Shown piece by piece: positions 54,545 through 63,921 of a stretch of DNA of 64,000 nt. The position numbers were made by a program, and so were the translations under genes. Source of the DNA: Cylindrospermum sp. FACHB-282 (GTDB taxonomy: Bacteria > Cyanobacteriota > Cyanobacteriia > Cyanobacteriales > Nostocaceae); assembly GCF_014697195.1 (NCBI RefSeq), contig NZ_JACJRJ010000010.1, positions 62,001 to 126,000 of the forward strand, written 5' to 3'. The first letter of the stretch is position 1, and each line of letters begins with the position of its first letter. The notes under the pieces were generated by a model. It searched no databases, had not been told where the DNA came from, and saw only the letters and a program-made list of their open reading frames with translations.

Positions 54545-54620
54545 GTAGGCGTTGGGGGATGATTCAACCTACGGTGTCACGATTGCAGTTGGGATTACCG
54601 TAGCTGATAATGGTGAGTAT
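54545..54620 (-). pseudogene. Degenerate copy of the hupW 5' end
   Basis: On the minus strand the sequence resembles codons 1-24 of hupW at about 80% identity (NLNRNDDAVGV region readable but with a stop and no continuation). It lies just upstream of xisH, suggesting that a hupW duplicate was disrupted when the intervening genes arrived. Confidence 0.55.
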
Positions 54621-54708
54621 AGAATGATATTAACGATAAGCGTGTTAGACTACTCAAAGCAGTCGAATAAAAAAATAGTTAAGTGTTCCTACTTATTCTT
54701 AAAACAGA

Positions 54709-54930
54709 ATGGCCAAGATTCTCAATCTAACAGGTCTATTTATTGGCTTTATTGGTGCTTTTCTTGCCTTCCTAGATAGTTGGCGTACAAGCTCACGTTT
54801 CACTGGGAGGGGTGTCAAACTTGGGTATGAACCAGAGTTGCAAACGTGGTTCTGGCGATCATGCGGAAATATTGGTTTCGCGCTCATTACGATCAGTTTT
54901 ATAATCCAATTTATTGCCACCTGCATATAG
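54709..54930 (+). CDS. Small two-span membrane protein
   Basis: 73 aa. Two hydrophobic segments (about residues 6-22 and 52-70) around a polar loop. No family recognised; expression uncertain. Confidence 0.5.
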   Translation: MAKILNLTGLFIGFIGAFLAFLDSWRTSSRFTGRGVKLGYEPELQTWFWRSCGNIGFALITISFIIQFIATCI

Positions 54931-55002
54931 ACACTAGCATTCCAAAATAAACACTATAAATGTGTACAATAAGAATTGATGTGCAAGCTAAAGCCATAAA
55001 TC

Positions 55003-55299
55003 ATGCATCGCCGGATTAACATCACCTTGCCAGAAGAGACGATTAAACTAATTGATCAAGTTATCGAAAAAGGCGAATCTCCAGAGGAGACACTAGACGA
55101 TGGCGCGGAAACGCCCGCTGAAAGTGTACGCAGTCGATTTATCAACGAAGCAGTACAATACTATATTAATGAGAAAGCCTTAGCCCACCTTAGAGAACAG
55201 TTGAAACAAGGCGCTATCCAACGTGCAGAACGTGATTTGGGGTTGGTTGAAGAGTGGTTTGATTTGGAAGAAGAAGCGTGTCAGATAAACGAAAAATAA
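55003..55299 (+). CDS. Ribbon-helix-helix antitoxin (MazE-like)
   Basis: 98 aa; MHRRINITLPEETIKLIDQV is an RHH DNA-binding motif, followed by an acidic linker and a helical tail. It overlaps the toxin gene by 22 bp. Confidence 0.85.
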   Translation: MHRRINITLPEETIKLIDQVIEKGESPEETLDDGAETPAESVRSRFINEAVQYYINEKALAHLREQLKQGAIQRAERDLGLVEEWFDLEEEACQINEK

Positions 55300-55649
55300 T
55301 TTACCCTAAACGTGGCGAAGTGTATTTGGTTAATTTCGATCCAACTGTTGGGGCAGAAATTAAAAAGACACGTCCAGCTTTAATCTTACAAAACGATGTT
55401 TCTAACCAGCACAGTCCTATAACTGTTGTCGCTGCTATCACCTCCCAGTTTACTGAACCTTTGTATCCCACAGAAGTGTTGATTAAAGTACCAGAAGGGG
55501 GTTTACAGATAGATTCGGTGGTACTCCTCAATCAAATTCGTTCAATTGACAGGCAAAGACTAATAAAACGTCTGGGAATTTTACCTCCAGCAATAATGGA
55601 ACAGGTAGATAAAGCTATTCAGATAAGTCTTGGTTTGGTGAACCTTTGA
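55278..55649 (+). CDS. MazF/PemK family toxin
   Basis: 123 aa; PKRGEVYLVNFDPTVGAEIKKTRPALILQND is the classical MazF N-terminus, with ITVVAAITS and VVLLNQIRSID. An mRNA interferase paired with the upstream antitoxin. Confidence 0.9.
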   Translation: MSDKRKIIYPKRGEVYLVNFDPTVGAEIKKTRPALILQNDVSNQHSPITVVAAITSQFTEPLYPTEVLIKVPEGGLQIDSVVLLNQIRSIDRQRLIKRLGILPPAIMEQVDKAIQISLGLVNL

Positions 55650-55743
55650 GAAAGGTTGCAATTGTCAAATATACATCTCCCAAAGCCTCTAAAATAGCGT
55701 TCCCAGCCGGAGGCTAGGAACGAGGGAATTTAGAATTACAAAT

Positions 55744-56166
55744 CTAGAAGGTTACGCCGTGTTTGGTGGCGATTTCTACTAGTTTTTCACACTGATGTTG
55801 TCCGGCTTTTGTTAATATCTCTTCGGCTTGTTCTGGTGTGCTACCGTCTTTGGGTATTAAGTATTTGACGTAAAGTGATACAAAATCAACTAGGGCTGCT
55901 ACACCAGATAAATTGTGTTTGTCTGATTGTTGTCCGGCGATTACTGCTACTAAACCAGCTTTGATGGGGTCTGGTTTAACTTTCATGAATTGATCTATGA
56001 GTTTGGGGATGTATTCTCCTGGTGCTAAGTTATCTAATTTGGTTTTATCTGGTGTTAGTTTACATCCTGCGGCTGTTGCTTGCTCTAATACACACCATTC
56101 TGTAAATTCTTGTAGTGCTGCTTCGGGTAGGAGTGGGAGATGTTTGTGTAGTTCTAAATCAGACAC
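55744..56166 (-). CDS. Conserved protein downstream of hupL
   Basis: 140 aa helical protein, starting MSDLELHKHLPLLPEAALQ. It lies about 200 bp downstream of hupL on the same strand. No motif recognised; cyanobacteria-specific as far as I can judge. Confidence 0.6.
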   Translation of the reverse strand: MSDLELHKHLPLLPEAALQEFTEWCVLEQATAAGCKLTPDKTKLDNLAPGEYIPKLIDQFMKVKPDPIKAGLVAVIAGQQSDKHNLSGVAALVDFVSLYVKYLIPKDGSTPEQAEEILTKAGQHQCEKLVEIATKHGVTF

Positions 56167-56229
56167 TAGCTTACCTTATAAATGTTAGTTTTTTTGGAGC
56201 GCGTTAACAGCGTAGCTTACTGTTTATGT

Positions 56230-56365
56230 TGGTTTTGTGATGGAACTGACAGTTAAGAGAAACGAACCGCAAAGGACGCAAAGGACGCGAAGGAAGAGGA
56301 AGGAAGGAAGGAAGAAAGAGATTTTTTGCGTTCTTCTCTGCGCCTTTGCGCCTTTGCGTGAGAAA
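56230..56365. repeat. Short repeat cluster downstream of hupL
   Basis: CAAAGGACG and GGAAGGAA units followed by GCGCCTTTG repeats between hupL and the following gene, able to fold back (GCAAAGG with CCTTTGC). May limit transcription beyond hupL. Confidence 0.5.
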
Positions 56366-56369
56366 TAAT

Positions 56370-57965
56370 TTAAGCTGTGCGAAAACGGGCTAGTTCAACG
56401 CCTGTTTTGGCGTCGTGGGCGTGAACTGTGCAAACTAAGCAGGAATCAAACGATCGCGCAACGTGTCCTACTTCTACAGGATCGGTGGAATCGTGGATGG
56501 GTGTCCCGATTAAGGCTTGTTCTAGGGGGCCGCGTGTTTCTTGGCTGTCACGGGGGCCGAGGTTCCAGGTGCTGGGGGCGATAACTTGGTAGTTTTTGAT
56601 TTTACCGCCTTCTACTTCTACCCAGTGGGAGAGGGAACCCCGCGCTGCTTCTGTTGCACCCCACCCGCGTCCATCTTTTTCTGTGGGTTTGATATACCAG
56701 GGGTCGTTTAATTTGAATTCGCGTAAGCAATGTTCGGCTTGACGATATAACTTGACAAGTTCGTGAACCCGTGCTAGCTGACGGACGTGAATGTTTGCAC
56801 CGCGCATTTTTTTGAAGACGTCGAGGATGAAGCCGTCTTGGTGTTGCCAAGATTCGCCATGTTGACCACCGGCGACTAATTGACGCGCTAAGGCACCTGC
56901 TTCTAAACGTCCGAAGTCTTGGTGAAGTACTGCGCTTGACCAGGAATAGGCGTTATCAAAGTCTTTGGCGTTGTTGGCGGTGGGTTTGGTGGTGCGATCG
57001 CTTGGATGAATATCCTCGTTGCCTTCATCATACCAAGCGCGGGTTGTGTTCTCGCGGACAAAAGCCTGATCCATTAAGGTGTGTGTGTCTGCAACACTGT
57101 CATAGACGCCACTTTTCATGATTAAGGCTGCATTTCGACCTGCAATGGTTGGTTTTTGATATTTATCTTCGTGTGGCAAATATCCCCAAGTCACATATTT
57201 ACCAACACCAACGCCATATCTATCTAAACCGATATCTAAACCCATGCGCCAATAAAAACCTAAGTCTGATTCTCGATGGTTTTTGTCTTCATCTAACCAA
57301 TCCCGAAAATCATCATAAGTTTGGATTTGTTCATAACGTTCTAATGAACAACCCAACCACACCGGTTCTAACCAATTGGTGCGGAAATATTCGAGAATTG
57401 CCCAAGCGCGGGTAATGTCAGTTAAGGTGGGGGCGCACATGACACCACCAGGCACCATATAACTGCTGTGAGGCCATTGTCCACCTAAAAGGGCATAAAT
57501 TTCTACAGGTTTGGCAGAAATTGTAATCCCGATTTCGTAAGATTTGCCTGTGTAGGCGGCAAAGCGGCGAACGGCTTCTTCATAAAAGCGGCTACGACGG
57601 TAATTTTTATGGGTTAAGTCAATGGCAAATAAACCATAAAAGTAGCGGGGAATGCTTTGAATGGTTTCGACGATTTGACCTAAATTCCTGGCTAAAATTG
57701 CATTGCGGGGAACTTCACTTTCCCAAGCTGTATCTAATGCCCAAGATGCACAAGTTAGATGAGAACCGCCACAGATACCGCAAATTCGCGGCGTGACAAT
57801 TAATCCAGCTTGGGGATCTTTGCCGCGCAAAATCACTTCAAAGCCGCGAAAGAGTTCGGCATGAGTCCAGGCGTTCACTACTCGCCCATTTTCAATATCA
57901 ACTCGCACATCTAAATCGCCTTCAACTCTTCCCACCGGTGAAATATCTAATGTTTCAATTGCCAT
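56370..57965 (-). CDS. hupL: Uptake [NiFe]-hydrogenase large subunit
   Basis: 531 aa, continuous. N-terminal nickel ligands in RICGICGGSHLTC (about residues 60-72) and C-terminal DSCLVCTVHAHD (about 512-523), after which HupW cleaves the tail. It oxidises H2 released by nitrogenase. In Anabaena PCC 7120 hupL is interrupted by a 10.5-kb element; here it is intact, so no excision is needed. Confidence 0.97.
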   Translation of the reverse strand: MAIETLDISPVGRVEGDLDVRVDIENGRVVNAWTHAELFRGFEVILRGKDPQAGLIVTPRICGICGGSHLTCASWALDTAWESEVPRNAILARNLGQIVETIQSIPRYFYGLFAIDLTHKNYRRSRFYEEAVRRFAAYTGKSYEIGITISAKPVEIYALLGGQWPHSSYMVPGGVMCAPTLTDITRAWAILEYFRTNWLEPVWLGCSLERYEQIQTYDDFRDWLDEDKNHRESDLGFYWRMGLDIGLDRYGVGVGKYVTWGYLPHEDKYQKPTIAGRNAALIMKSGVYDSVADTHTLMDQAFVRENTTRAWYDEGNEDIHPSDRTTKPTANNAKDFDNAYSWSSAVLHQDFGRLEAGALARQLVAGGQHGESWQHQDGFILDVFKKMRGANIHVRQLARVHELVKLYRQAEHCLREFKLNDPWYIKPTEKDGRGWGATEAARGSLSHWVEVEGGKIKNYQVIAPSTWNLGPRDSQETRGPLEQALIGTPIHDSTDPVEVGHVARSFDSCLVCTVHAHDAKTGVELARFRTA

Positions 57966-58048
57966 GTTTTTTGGTGATTGGTGAAAAGTTGATTAATCAC
58001 TTGTACAGGCGAGACGCCTGTTCTACAAATACAAACTGGGGAGTCGCC

Positions 58049-59011
58049 TTACACGGTGAAAAAGTCTTCATCTGCCCATGCTGGGGCGGCGTCTTTGGCA
58101 ACAATTGTGAGGACGGCGTAATCTTTTTTGTTTACCCCTGGCGGTAATTCTTTAGGAACTCCCATGACTGTTTGGGTTTTAAATACGGTTCCTGGTTTTA
58201 GGTCAAAGAAGGGAAATTCTGGTTCTGTGCAACCTAAACAAGGCATTCCGGCGCGGGTTTTGGAAGAAACGCGGTTCCACAAAATGCGGTTGCAAGAGGA
58301 ATGAGTCATCGGCCCGCGACAACCCAAGTCATAAAATAGGCAACCTTTGCGTTGACCAAATTCGGCAGTTGATGCTTTGTAGGCGAAGTGAACGTTGCGG
58401 GTACAGCCTGTTTGGGTATATGTGTTAAAGAAGGTTTGGGGGCGATGGAGGTCGTCTAGGGCGATATCAGCAATGCGTCCAGTGGCGATCGCCACTAATA
58501 TTTGTGTAATCCAGTCAGGATGTGCCGGACAACCGGGAATGTTAATCACAGGTAATCCCGATTGTGTCAAAAAATCTGTGCCTAAAAAACCGCCTTCCTG
58601 ACGCTTGAGAAATTGCAAACCCTGTGATTCGCTGGGGTTGGGTGACATGGCGGGAATTCCCCCCCAGGTGGCACAGTCGCCCACAGCCACAATAAATTTA
58701 GCAGCAGCGGCTAAATCTGTTAACCAATCTTTCATCGGGCGATCGGCGAATCGATTCCACTCGCCGGTACCATTGGGGGCATTAATCACGCTGCCTTCAA
58801 ATACCAAAATATCTAAAGGAGTGTTACCTTCAACGCAATCCCACAAAAGTTTTTGCAAATTTGCGCCCAGTTCCAGCCCCAACGAGGGATGCCAAAGTAA
58901 ATTAATGCCAAAGTCAGCAATCAAATCGCAGACTGTCGGTTCTTCAGCATTCAGAAATGACATGGTGTTACCAGAACAAGCACCACCTTGTAGCCATAGT
59001 ACATTAGTCAT
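58049..59011 (-). CDS. hupS: Uptake [NiFe]-hydrogenase small subunit
   Basis: 320 aa. Proximal-cluster cysteines in GGACSGNTMSF, VGDCATWGG and PGCPAHPDW; distal clusters in GCTRNVHF, CLFYDLGCRGP and PCLGCTEPEFPF. No Tat signal, as usual for cyanobacterial HupS. Followed by hupL after about 83 bp of the same operon. Confidence 0.97.
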   Translation of the reverse strand: MTNVLWLQGGACSGNTMSFLNAEEPTVCDLIADFGINLLWHPSLGLELGANLQKLLWDCVEGNTPLDILVFEGSVINAPNGTGEWNRFADRPMKDWLTDLAAAAKFIVAVGDCATWGGIPAMSPNPSESQGLQFLKRQEGGFLGTDFLTQSGLPVINIPGCPAHPDWITQILVAIATGRIADIALDDLHRPQTFFNTYTQTGCTRNVHFAYKASTAEFGQRKGCLFYDLGCRGPMTHSSCNRILWNRVSSKTRAGMPCLGCTEPEFPFFDLKPGTVFKTQTVMGVPKELPPGVNKKDYAVLTIVAKDAAPAWADEDFFTV

Positions 59012-59618
59012 CGGCTAAGTGTTTTTCTATTGTTTACCATGCATGATCTAGGTGATTCAAGCTTGTAGAGTCTCACCCATCTATCAATATTTATTATTTT
59101 AAAATAACGTATTTTTTAATTCAATTGCTGCTTATTAAACAAGAATTTATAATCACTCAAAACCATTTATTTCAATAATTTTTATATAAAAGTTAAGTTA
59201 ATAGCAGACTTTTCAAAAAAAACATGAATTGCAGATCCCCGACTTCTTAGAGAAGTCGGGGATCTTGTTGTCCATTTTGTTGAGCGTTGGTACAAAGAAT
59301 ATTTCATAAAGTTTTAAATAACTTTAAACTATCTTTAATATTGGTAATTCCCCTCTAGATATTTTTAGATATAGTGCCGTATAGTTATAAAACTTGATTC
59401 ATTAAATCCAAGGAGCATTTATTAGACCTCTGGTAAAAATGCCTGGTGATTAAAACTGTGGCTTCCCAGATTTTATTTCCCTAGGGGATTAAAAAAAGAT
59501 GGGAAGGTTTGAGATTGGGGAATTAAGAGGAAACTCAAAATCTGCGTAAATCGATTTGCTATCTATCGCCCTGACTTGTGGGCGTTGACAGACTCGATTC
59601 CCCAACTGGCCGCTAATT
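59012..59618. other. Divergent hupS upstream region
   Basis: 607 bp without a gene, between hupS and the TPR gene. It is AT-rich near hupS, and has a long hairpin at 59234-59264. The hupSL promoter must lie here, but no exact GTA-N8-TAC NtcA box was found. Confidence 0.45.
59234..59264. repeat. GATCCCCGACTTCT hairpin
   Basis: 14-bp perfect arms with a 3-base loop. A near-identical hairpin is at 61401-61430, so it is a dispersed small repeat; it could also terminate transcription. Confidence 0.8.
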
Positions 59619-60590
59619 ATGACCCCTAGCATTACAGATTCAGGCGTTAAGGCTGCTGTTGCTGCTATTGCATCGGAGTCAGCAACGACAGCAGAAAAAA
59701 TCCAGATGCTGATCGAAATGGCCCAAGGCTTTCAAAAAAAGCCAGAAACCGCCCAAGATTTGCGGAACGCAGTTTCCTTGTTTTACCGGGCTGATGAAAT
59801 GTGTGGTGATGAATATCCTTTGCTAAAAGCCCGCGCCCAAGCGGGGATGGCGGGGACATTACAGACAATTCCCGATAAAGGCCCCCAACTGCTGCTGCAA
59901 GCAAAAGTCGGTTATGAGGAAGCGTTGCCGATTTTACAACAGTTAGCAACGCCTGTGGAAGTAGCAGAGGCCCAAATGAATATGGGGTTGGTGTTGCAGT
60001 CCTTGGTACAGTTTAATTTAGCGCGGATTGTAGACAGCATCCAAGCGTATCATGAGGCTTTGCGGGTGTTTACCTGGCAGGATTACCCCCAGGAATACGC
60101 GATTTTGTACAACAATATTGCGATCGCCTACCTGTCCATGCCCCTAGCATCAGAACGGGAATACTTGCGCCAAGGGTTAGCTGTGCAGTCATTTGAGGTA
60201 GCGCTGAAGCATATACAGCTGATTGATCACCCTAGAGAATATGCGATGTTGCAGAACAACCTGGGTAATGCATTGCAATATCTGGTGAGTTCCCATCCCC
60301 TAGAAAACAACTTGCGTGCGATCGCTGCTTATGACGAAGCCCTGAAAGTGCGTAACCCCAAAGACACACCACTAGAATACGCTAACACAATTTCTAACAA
60401 AGCCAACGCCTTATTCAACTTACCCGACGACCCAGAAAAACCAGAAGCAGGTAATCTACAAAACCTCTTGCAAGCGCGTACTTACTGTCAACAAGCCAGG
60501 GAAATCTTCACCCAGCACCAACAAATAGAACAAGCAGAAGTAGTCACCCAAGCACAGCAAGAAATTGAAGCAGAAATAGCTCACTGGTAA
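59619..60590 (+). CDS. TPR protein near the hup genes
   Basis: 323 aa, made of tetratricopeptide-like helices (AEAQMNMGLVLQSLVQ, YAILYNNIAIAYLSM, YAMLQNNLGNALQYL, YANTISNKANALFNL). A protein-interaction scaffold. In Nostoc a TPR gene together with the next four genes precedes hypF and has been suggested to help mature the hydrogenase small subunit; the order here agrees. Confidence 0.75.
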   Translation: MTPSITDSGVKAAVAAIASESATTAEKIQMLIEMAQGFQKKPETAQDLRNAVSLFYRADEMCGDEYPLLKARAQAGMAGTLQTIPDKGPQLLLQAKVGYEEALPILQQLATPVEVAEAQMNMGLVLQSLVQFNLARIVDSIQAYHEALRVFTWQDYPQEYAILYNNIAIAYLSMPLASEREYLRQGLAVQSFEVALKHIQLIDHPREYAMLQNNLGNALQYLVSSHPLENNLRAIAAYDEALKVRNPKDTPLEYANTISNKANALFNLPDDPEKPEAGNLQNLLQARTYCQQAREIFTQHQQIEQAEVVTQAQQEIEAEIAHW

Positions 60591-60647
60591 CGGTAAGTAT
60601 CAGCCAGAATTGCTTACTGTGGACTTGATAGAGAGGATAGCATTTTC

Positions 60648-60914
60648 ATGAGAGAAATTTTCACCAGCCCAGAACTAAAAGATTTTCTCACAAGTTTAGC
60701 ATCTGGCGAACTAAACCTAGCCACAGGATGTGCATGGGTAATCATAGCCACAGCCTTCTCAATGATTGGCGGTGCTATTGGCGGAATGTTATTAGCTGGG
60801 AAAGATTTAGGTTATCAATTAGCCGCAATGCTTGGTAGCTTATTTGCTCCCGCTGGTGTCATTCCCGCCATCATTTTTGGACTAGCTGTGCTGAATTTAA
60901 TCACAAATAACTAG
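60648..60914 (+). CDS. Small membrane protein of the hup maturation set
   Basis: 88 aa with two spans (about residues 28-48 and 55-82, glycine-rich AFSMIGGAIGGMLLAG). It is followed after 8 bp by another small membrane protein. Presumed membrane partners for hydrogenase maturation or anchoring, from gene context only. Confidence 0.7.
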   Translation: MREIFTSPELKDFLTSLASGELNLATGCAWVIIATAFSMIGGAIGGMLLAGKDLGYQLAAMLGSLFAPAGVIPAIIFGLAVLNLITNN

Positions 60915-60922
60915 GAGGAATC

Positions 60923-61147
60923 ATGTTAGAACTTGGGTGGTTTTCCGCCAAGTTATTTTTTAAAGGAAAGCTACTACGCGACCCCTTGTATTTTCTCCGT
61001 CAAACCGCAATTGGCATCATGATATGTTCCCTGCTATTAATATCACTAGCACAAGCTGACATTCCCGTCTGGATACCCATCATACTATCTAGCTTAGTCA
61101 CGGGTGCATTTATGCCATTTCTCCTGAAAGACTTCAAAACTAAATGA
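60923..61147 (+). CDS. Small membrane protein of the hup maturation set
   Basis: 74 aa with two hydrophobic segments (about residues 26-43 and 49-66). AGGAGG lies about 6 bp before the ATG. Coupled in context to the preceding gene. Confidence 0.7.
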   Translation: MLELGWFSAKLFFKGKLLRDPLYFLRQTAIGIMICSLLLISLAQADIPVWIPIILSSLVTGAFMPFLLKDFKTK

Positions 61148-61502
61148 GTACAGAGTTGAGCATTTAACCTTTTCATTTAATTGGCAAAACTCTATTTTGG
61201 GAACATATAGCTATCGATAAACCTTGCCGTTTATTCCTAGTTCTAAATTAGGACTTATGCACCGTGCAAATTTATCCTAATCTTGGGCTGATTTAATCGT
61301 TTTCTGAGACTTCATGGGACGTATTCTACCTGTAGCGTGCGTTCCCTAACGCACGAATTAGGATTCATCATCAATAAAATCAATACCCATATTTTTAAAT
61401 ATCCCCGACTTCTTGAAGAAGTCGGGGATCTGAACCTCTCGAAAATATTAATTTTGCAATAAGTCTATTCATTCGCCAACATTCAAGAGTTACTAATAAC
61501 TA
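61148..61502. other. Intergenic region with dispersed hairpins
   Basis: 355 bp without a gene. It holds GTGCGTTCCCTAACGCAC (about 61337-61355), related to the terminal repeats at 63811 and 63951, and the second ATCCCCGACTTCTT hairpin (61401-61430). Confidence 0.55.
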
Positions 61503-62369
61503 ATGGTCAAACTGATTCAACACACAGCCACACTAGAAGAATTAGTTCAAGAAATAAATCGCTTCGAGGCAATTGTCTCTGAATGGGATGAAAGCCAGCG
61601 TTGCGTAGTTGTCGGCTTAAAACGAGCCATTGAAGCCTTACACAAAGCAGCATTAACACATTTAATTAAAAACCTCAAGCAAGAATCAATGTCAGCTTTG
61701 CGTCATGCTGTATCTGATGAATTAGTATACGCAGTTTTGCTTTATCACGAATTAGTCAAACCACCAAAACCACCCCTTCTAGAACGAATTCACACAGCCC
61801 TAGCAGAAGTCCGTCCCAGCTTACAAAGCCATCATGGGGATGTAGAACTAGTAGCTATTAAACCACCTGATACCGTCGAAGTTAAGTTAATTGGCACTTG
61901 CAGTAGTTGTCCAGCTTCCACCTTGACTTTATCTCAAGGAATTGAACAAGCAATTAAAAATCATTGCCCAGAAATCACCAAAGTAATTGCTGTCAATAAT
62001 AGCCCTAATCTCAATCAAACTAATTCTAATTTAACAAGTCCATTTTCCCCAACCAAAGCAACCTATTGGGTGAAAGTGTCTACCGTTGAGCAAATTCCAC
62101 AATCAGGCATATTAGCCGTAAAAATTGCTGAAAAATCCCTGATTTTACATCGTCAAGGAGATAATATTACCTGTTACCACAATGCCTGCGTTCACCTAGG
62201 ATATGCCCTAGATACTGGTAAGGTAGAAAATGCGATTCTCACCTGTCCTGCTCACGGATTCCAGTATAAGCTAAAAACTGGCGAATGTCTAACCGCCCCT
62301 GATGTTTCTCTTCAGTCTTATGAAGTAAGAATTAAAGATGATCACGTTTTTGTGCAAATGCAACAATAA
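61503..62369 (+). CDS. NfU-like and Rieske [2Fe-2S] fusion protein
   Basis: 288 aa. Residues about 95-160 form an NfU domain with GTCSSCPASTLTLSQG, the C-x2-C scaffold motif. Residues about 185-285 are a Rieske domain: NACVHLGY and CPAHGFQY ligate a [2Fe-2S] cluster through two Cys and two His. A N-terminal helical domain precedes them. Proposed in Nostoc to help assemble Fe-S clusters of HupS; the sequence supports Fe-S handling, the target is inferred. Confidence 0.85.
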   Translation: MVKLIQHTATLEELVQEINRFEAIVSEWDESQRCVVVGLKRAIEALHKAALTHLIKNLKQESMSALRHAVSDELVYAVLLYHELVKPPKPPLLERIHTALAEVRPSLQSHHGDVELVAIKPPDTVEVKLIGTCSSCPASTLTLSQGIEQAIKNHCPEITKVIAVNNSPNLNQTNSNLTSPFSPTKATYWVKVSTVEQIPQSGILAVKIAEKSLILHRQGDNITCYHNACVHLGYALDTGKVENAILTCPAHGFQYKLKTGECLTAPDVSLQSYEVRIKDDHVFVQMQQ

Positions 62370-62460
62370 TCTAACCTAACTGCGGTTAATATAGCAGTTC
62401 TTACTCGAATCAATGACAACACCAGAAACCTAACTCCCTTTCCTTGCAGGGGAGAGGTTA

Positions 62461-63795
62461 GTGTTTATTGCATCGAAAGGAGAAGCGCTTTATGAAAATA
62501 TTTGTTTAACCAACCGCAGAGGATACGGAGAGAATAAAGAAAGAGAAGTTTTTACGATTTATTTAGGTTTGCTATACACCTTTGTCAAAATTAATCACAC
62601 ACCAAAATTGCCGCAAAAACTTAGAGAAACTTCCCCAAACTTCCTCCTCTCACTTCAAGGTGCAGAGGTAATTTTAGGTAACATTATTAAACCAGAACAA
62701 TTAGCCATACCAATATTACCAAATTCCTCAACAATGTTTGGCCCCCGTGGTGCTTGTTTAATATCACCAACTGGCCCCTTGTGGGTGTCAGATACAGGAC
62801 ATCATCGCTTATTAGGATGGCGAAATTTACCCACCACAGATAGTCAACCTGCTGACTGGGTAATTGGACAACCAGACTTGAATCACGAAGGACAAAATGC
62901 TAAAAGTACACCAGGAAGAACAACCCTGAGTGTACCTACAGGAATTTGTGCTTGTGGGACAGGGTTAGCAGTTGCAGATGCTTGGAATCACCGAGTTTTA
63001 ATTTGGAAAAATTTACCTGAAGATTGTAATGTCCCGGCAGATTTAGTGTTAGGACAAGCTAATTTTAGCGATAATGAACCAAACCGGGGAACCCAACAAG
63101 CATCTGCCAATACAATGCACTGGCCCTATGGAGTTTTCTATTATCAAGGACAGCTATTTGTTGCCGATACAGGAAATCGGCGATTGTTAATTTGGCAGCA
63201 ATTACCAACAGAAAATGGTCAACCTGCTGATTTAGTTTTGGGACAACCAGACATGGTATCTCGCAATGAAAATGGTGGCAAATCTGCCTCAGCCGAGAGT
63301 ATGCGTTGGTGTCACGATATTGCCTTTTGGGGAGAAAATTTAGTTGTCACCGATGCCGGGAATCATCGCGTAATGATTTGGCAAGGAATGCCCACAGAAA
63401 ATAATACCCCTTGTGCAGTAGTTTTAGGACAAAAAAACTTTGATGTTGTAGAAATGAATCAAGGAGGCTATTACCCCAACGCTAGCAGTTTGAGTATGCC
63501 TTATGGTGTAGCGGTTGCAGGTGATTGGTTGGTAGTTGCAGATACAGCTAACTCGCGCTTGCTAGGATGGAAAAAGCCAGAATCAATTTTATCACTACAA
63601 GGTAAAGTAGCAGATGCTATCGTTGGACAAAAGAATTTTCAAAGTAAGAATGAAAATCGTCACTTTGGCTTACCAACGAGAGAAAGTTTAAATTGGTGCT
63701 ATGGCATCAAAATTTGTGGACAAACAGCGGTAATAGCTGATTCTGGAAACAATCGAATTTTGCTGTGGAAGTTTAACCATAGTTTTATTCATTGA
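62461..63795 (+). CDS. NHL repeat protein of the hup maturation set
   Basis: 444 aa in the long form. From about residue 85 on there are five or six NHL/beta-propeller repeats (LWVSDTGHHRLLGWRNLP, LAVADAWNHRVLIWKNLP, LFVADTGNRRLLIWQQLP, LVVTDAGNHRVMIWQGMP). The first ~50 residues are encoded by common intergenic repeat DNA (AACCGCAGAGGATACGGAGA-like), so the GTG at 62461, despite GGGGAGAGG upstream, may not be the real start; another start before about 62733 is likely. Confidence 0.75.
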   Translation: MFIASKGEALYENICLTNRRGYGENKEREVFTIYLGLLYTFVKINHTPKLPQKLRETSPNFLLSLQGAEVILGNIIKPEQLAIPILPNSSTMFGPRGACLISPTGPLWVSDTGHHRLLGWRNLPTTDSQPADWVIGQPDLNHEGQNAKSTPGRTTLSVPTGICACGTGLAVADAWNHRVLIWKNLPEDCNVPADLVLGQANFSDNEPNRGTQQASANTMHWPYGVFYYQGQLFVADTGNRRLLIWQQLPTENGQPADLVLGQPDMVSRNENGGKSASAESMRWCHDIAFWGENLVVTDAGNHRVMIWQGMPTENNTPCAVVLGQKNFDVVEMNQGGYYPNASSLSMPYGVAVAGDWLVVADTANSRLLGWKKPESILSLQGKVADAIVGQKNFQSKNENRHFGLPTRESLNWCYGIKICGQTAVIADSGNNRILLWKFNHSFIH

Positions 63796-63860
63796 AAATT
63801 CGATAAATTGTGCGTTAGGGAACGCACACTACCGGTAGAATGCGTCCACTGACGCATCAA
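63782..63860 (+). repeat. 79-bp direct repeat, copy 1
   Basis: Includes the last four codons and stop of the NHL gene. It contains the hairpin TGTGCGTTAGGGAACGCACA. One mismatch to copy 2. Confidence 0.95.
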
Positions 63861-63921
63861 AAAATCTACAACATAATTTGCTGACTTATGCATTGACGAA
63901 AAAAGGTAAATATGTTCATCT

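Noticed and set aside
60923-61160. TGAGTACA near 61144 as a further nif-type promoter box
   Set aside because: It overlaps the end of a gene and has none of the other words of the nifP/nifB array.
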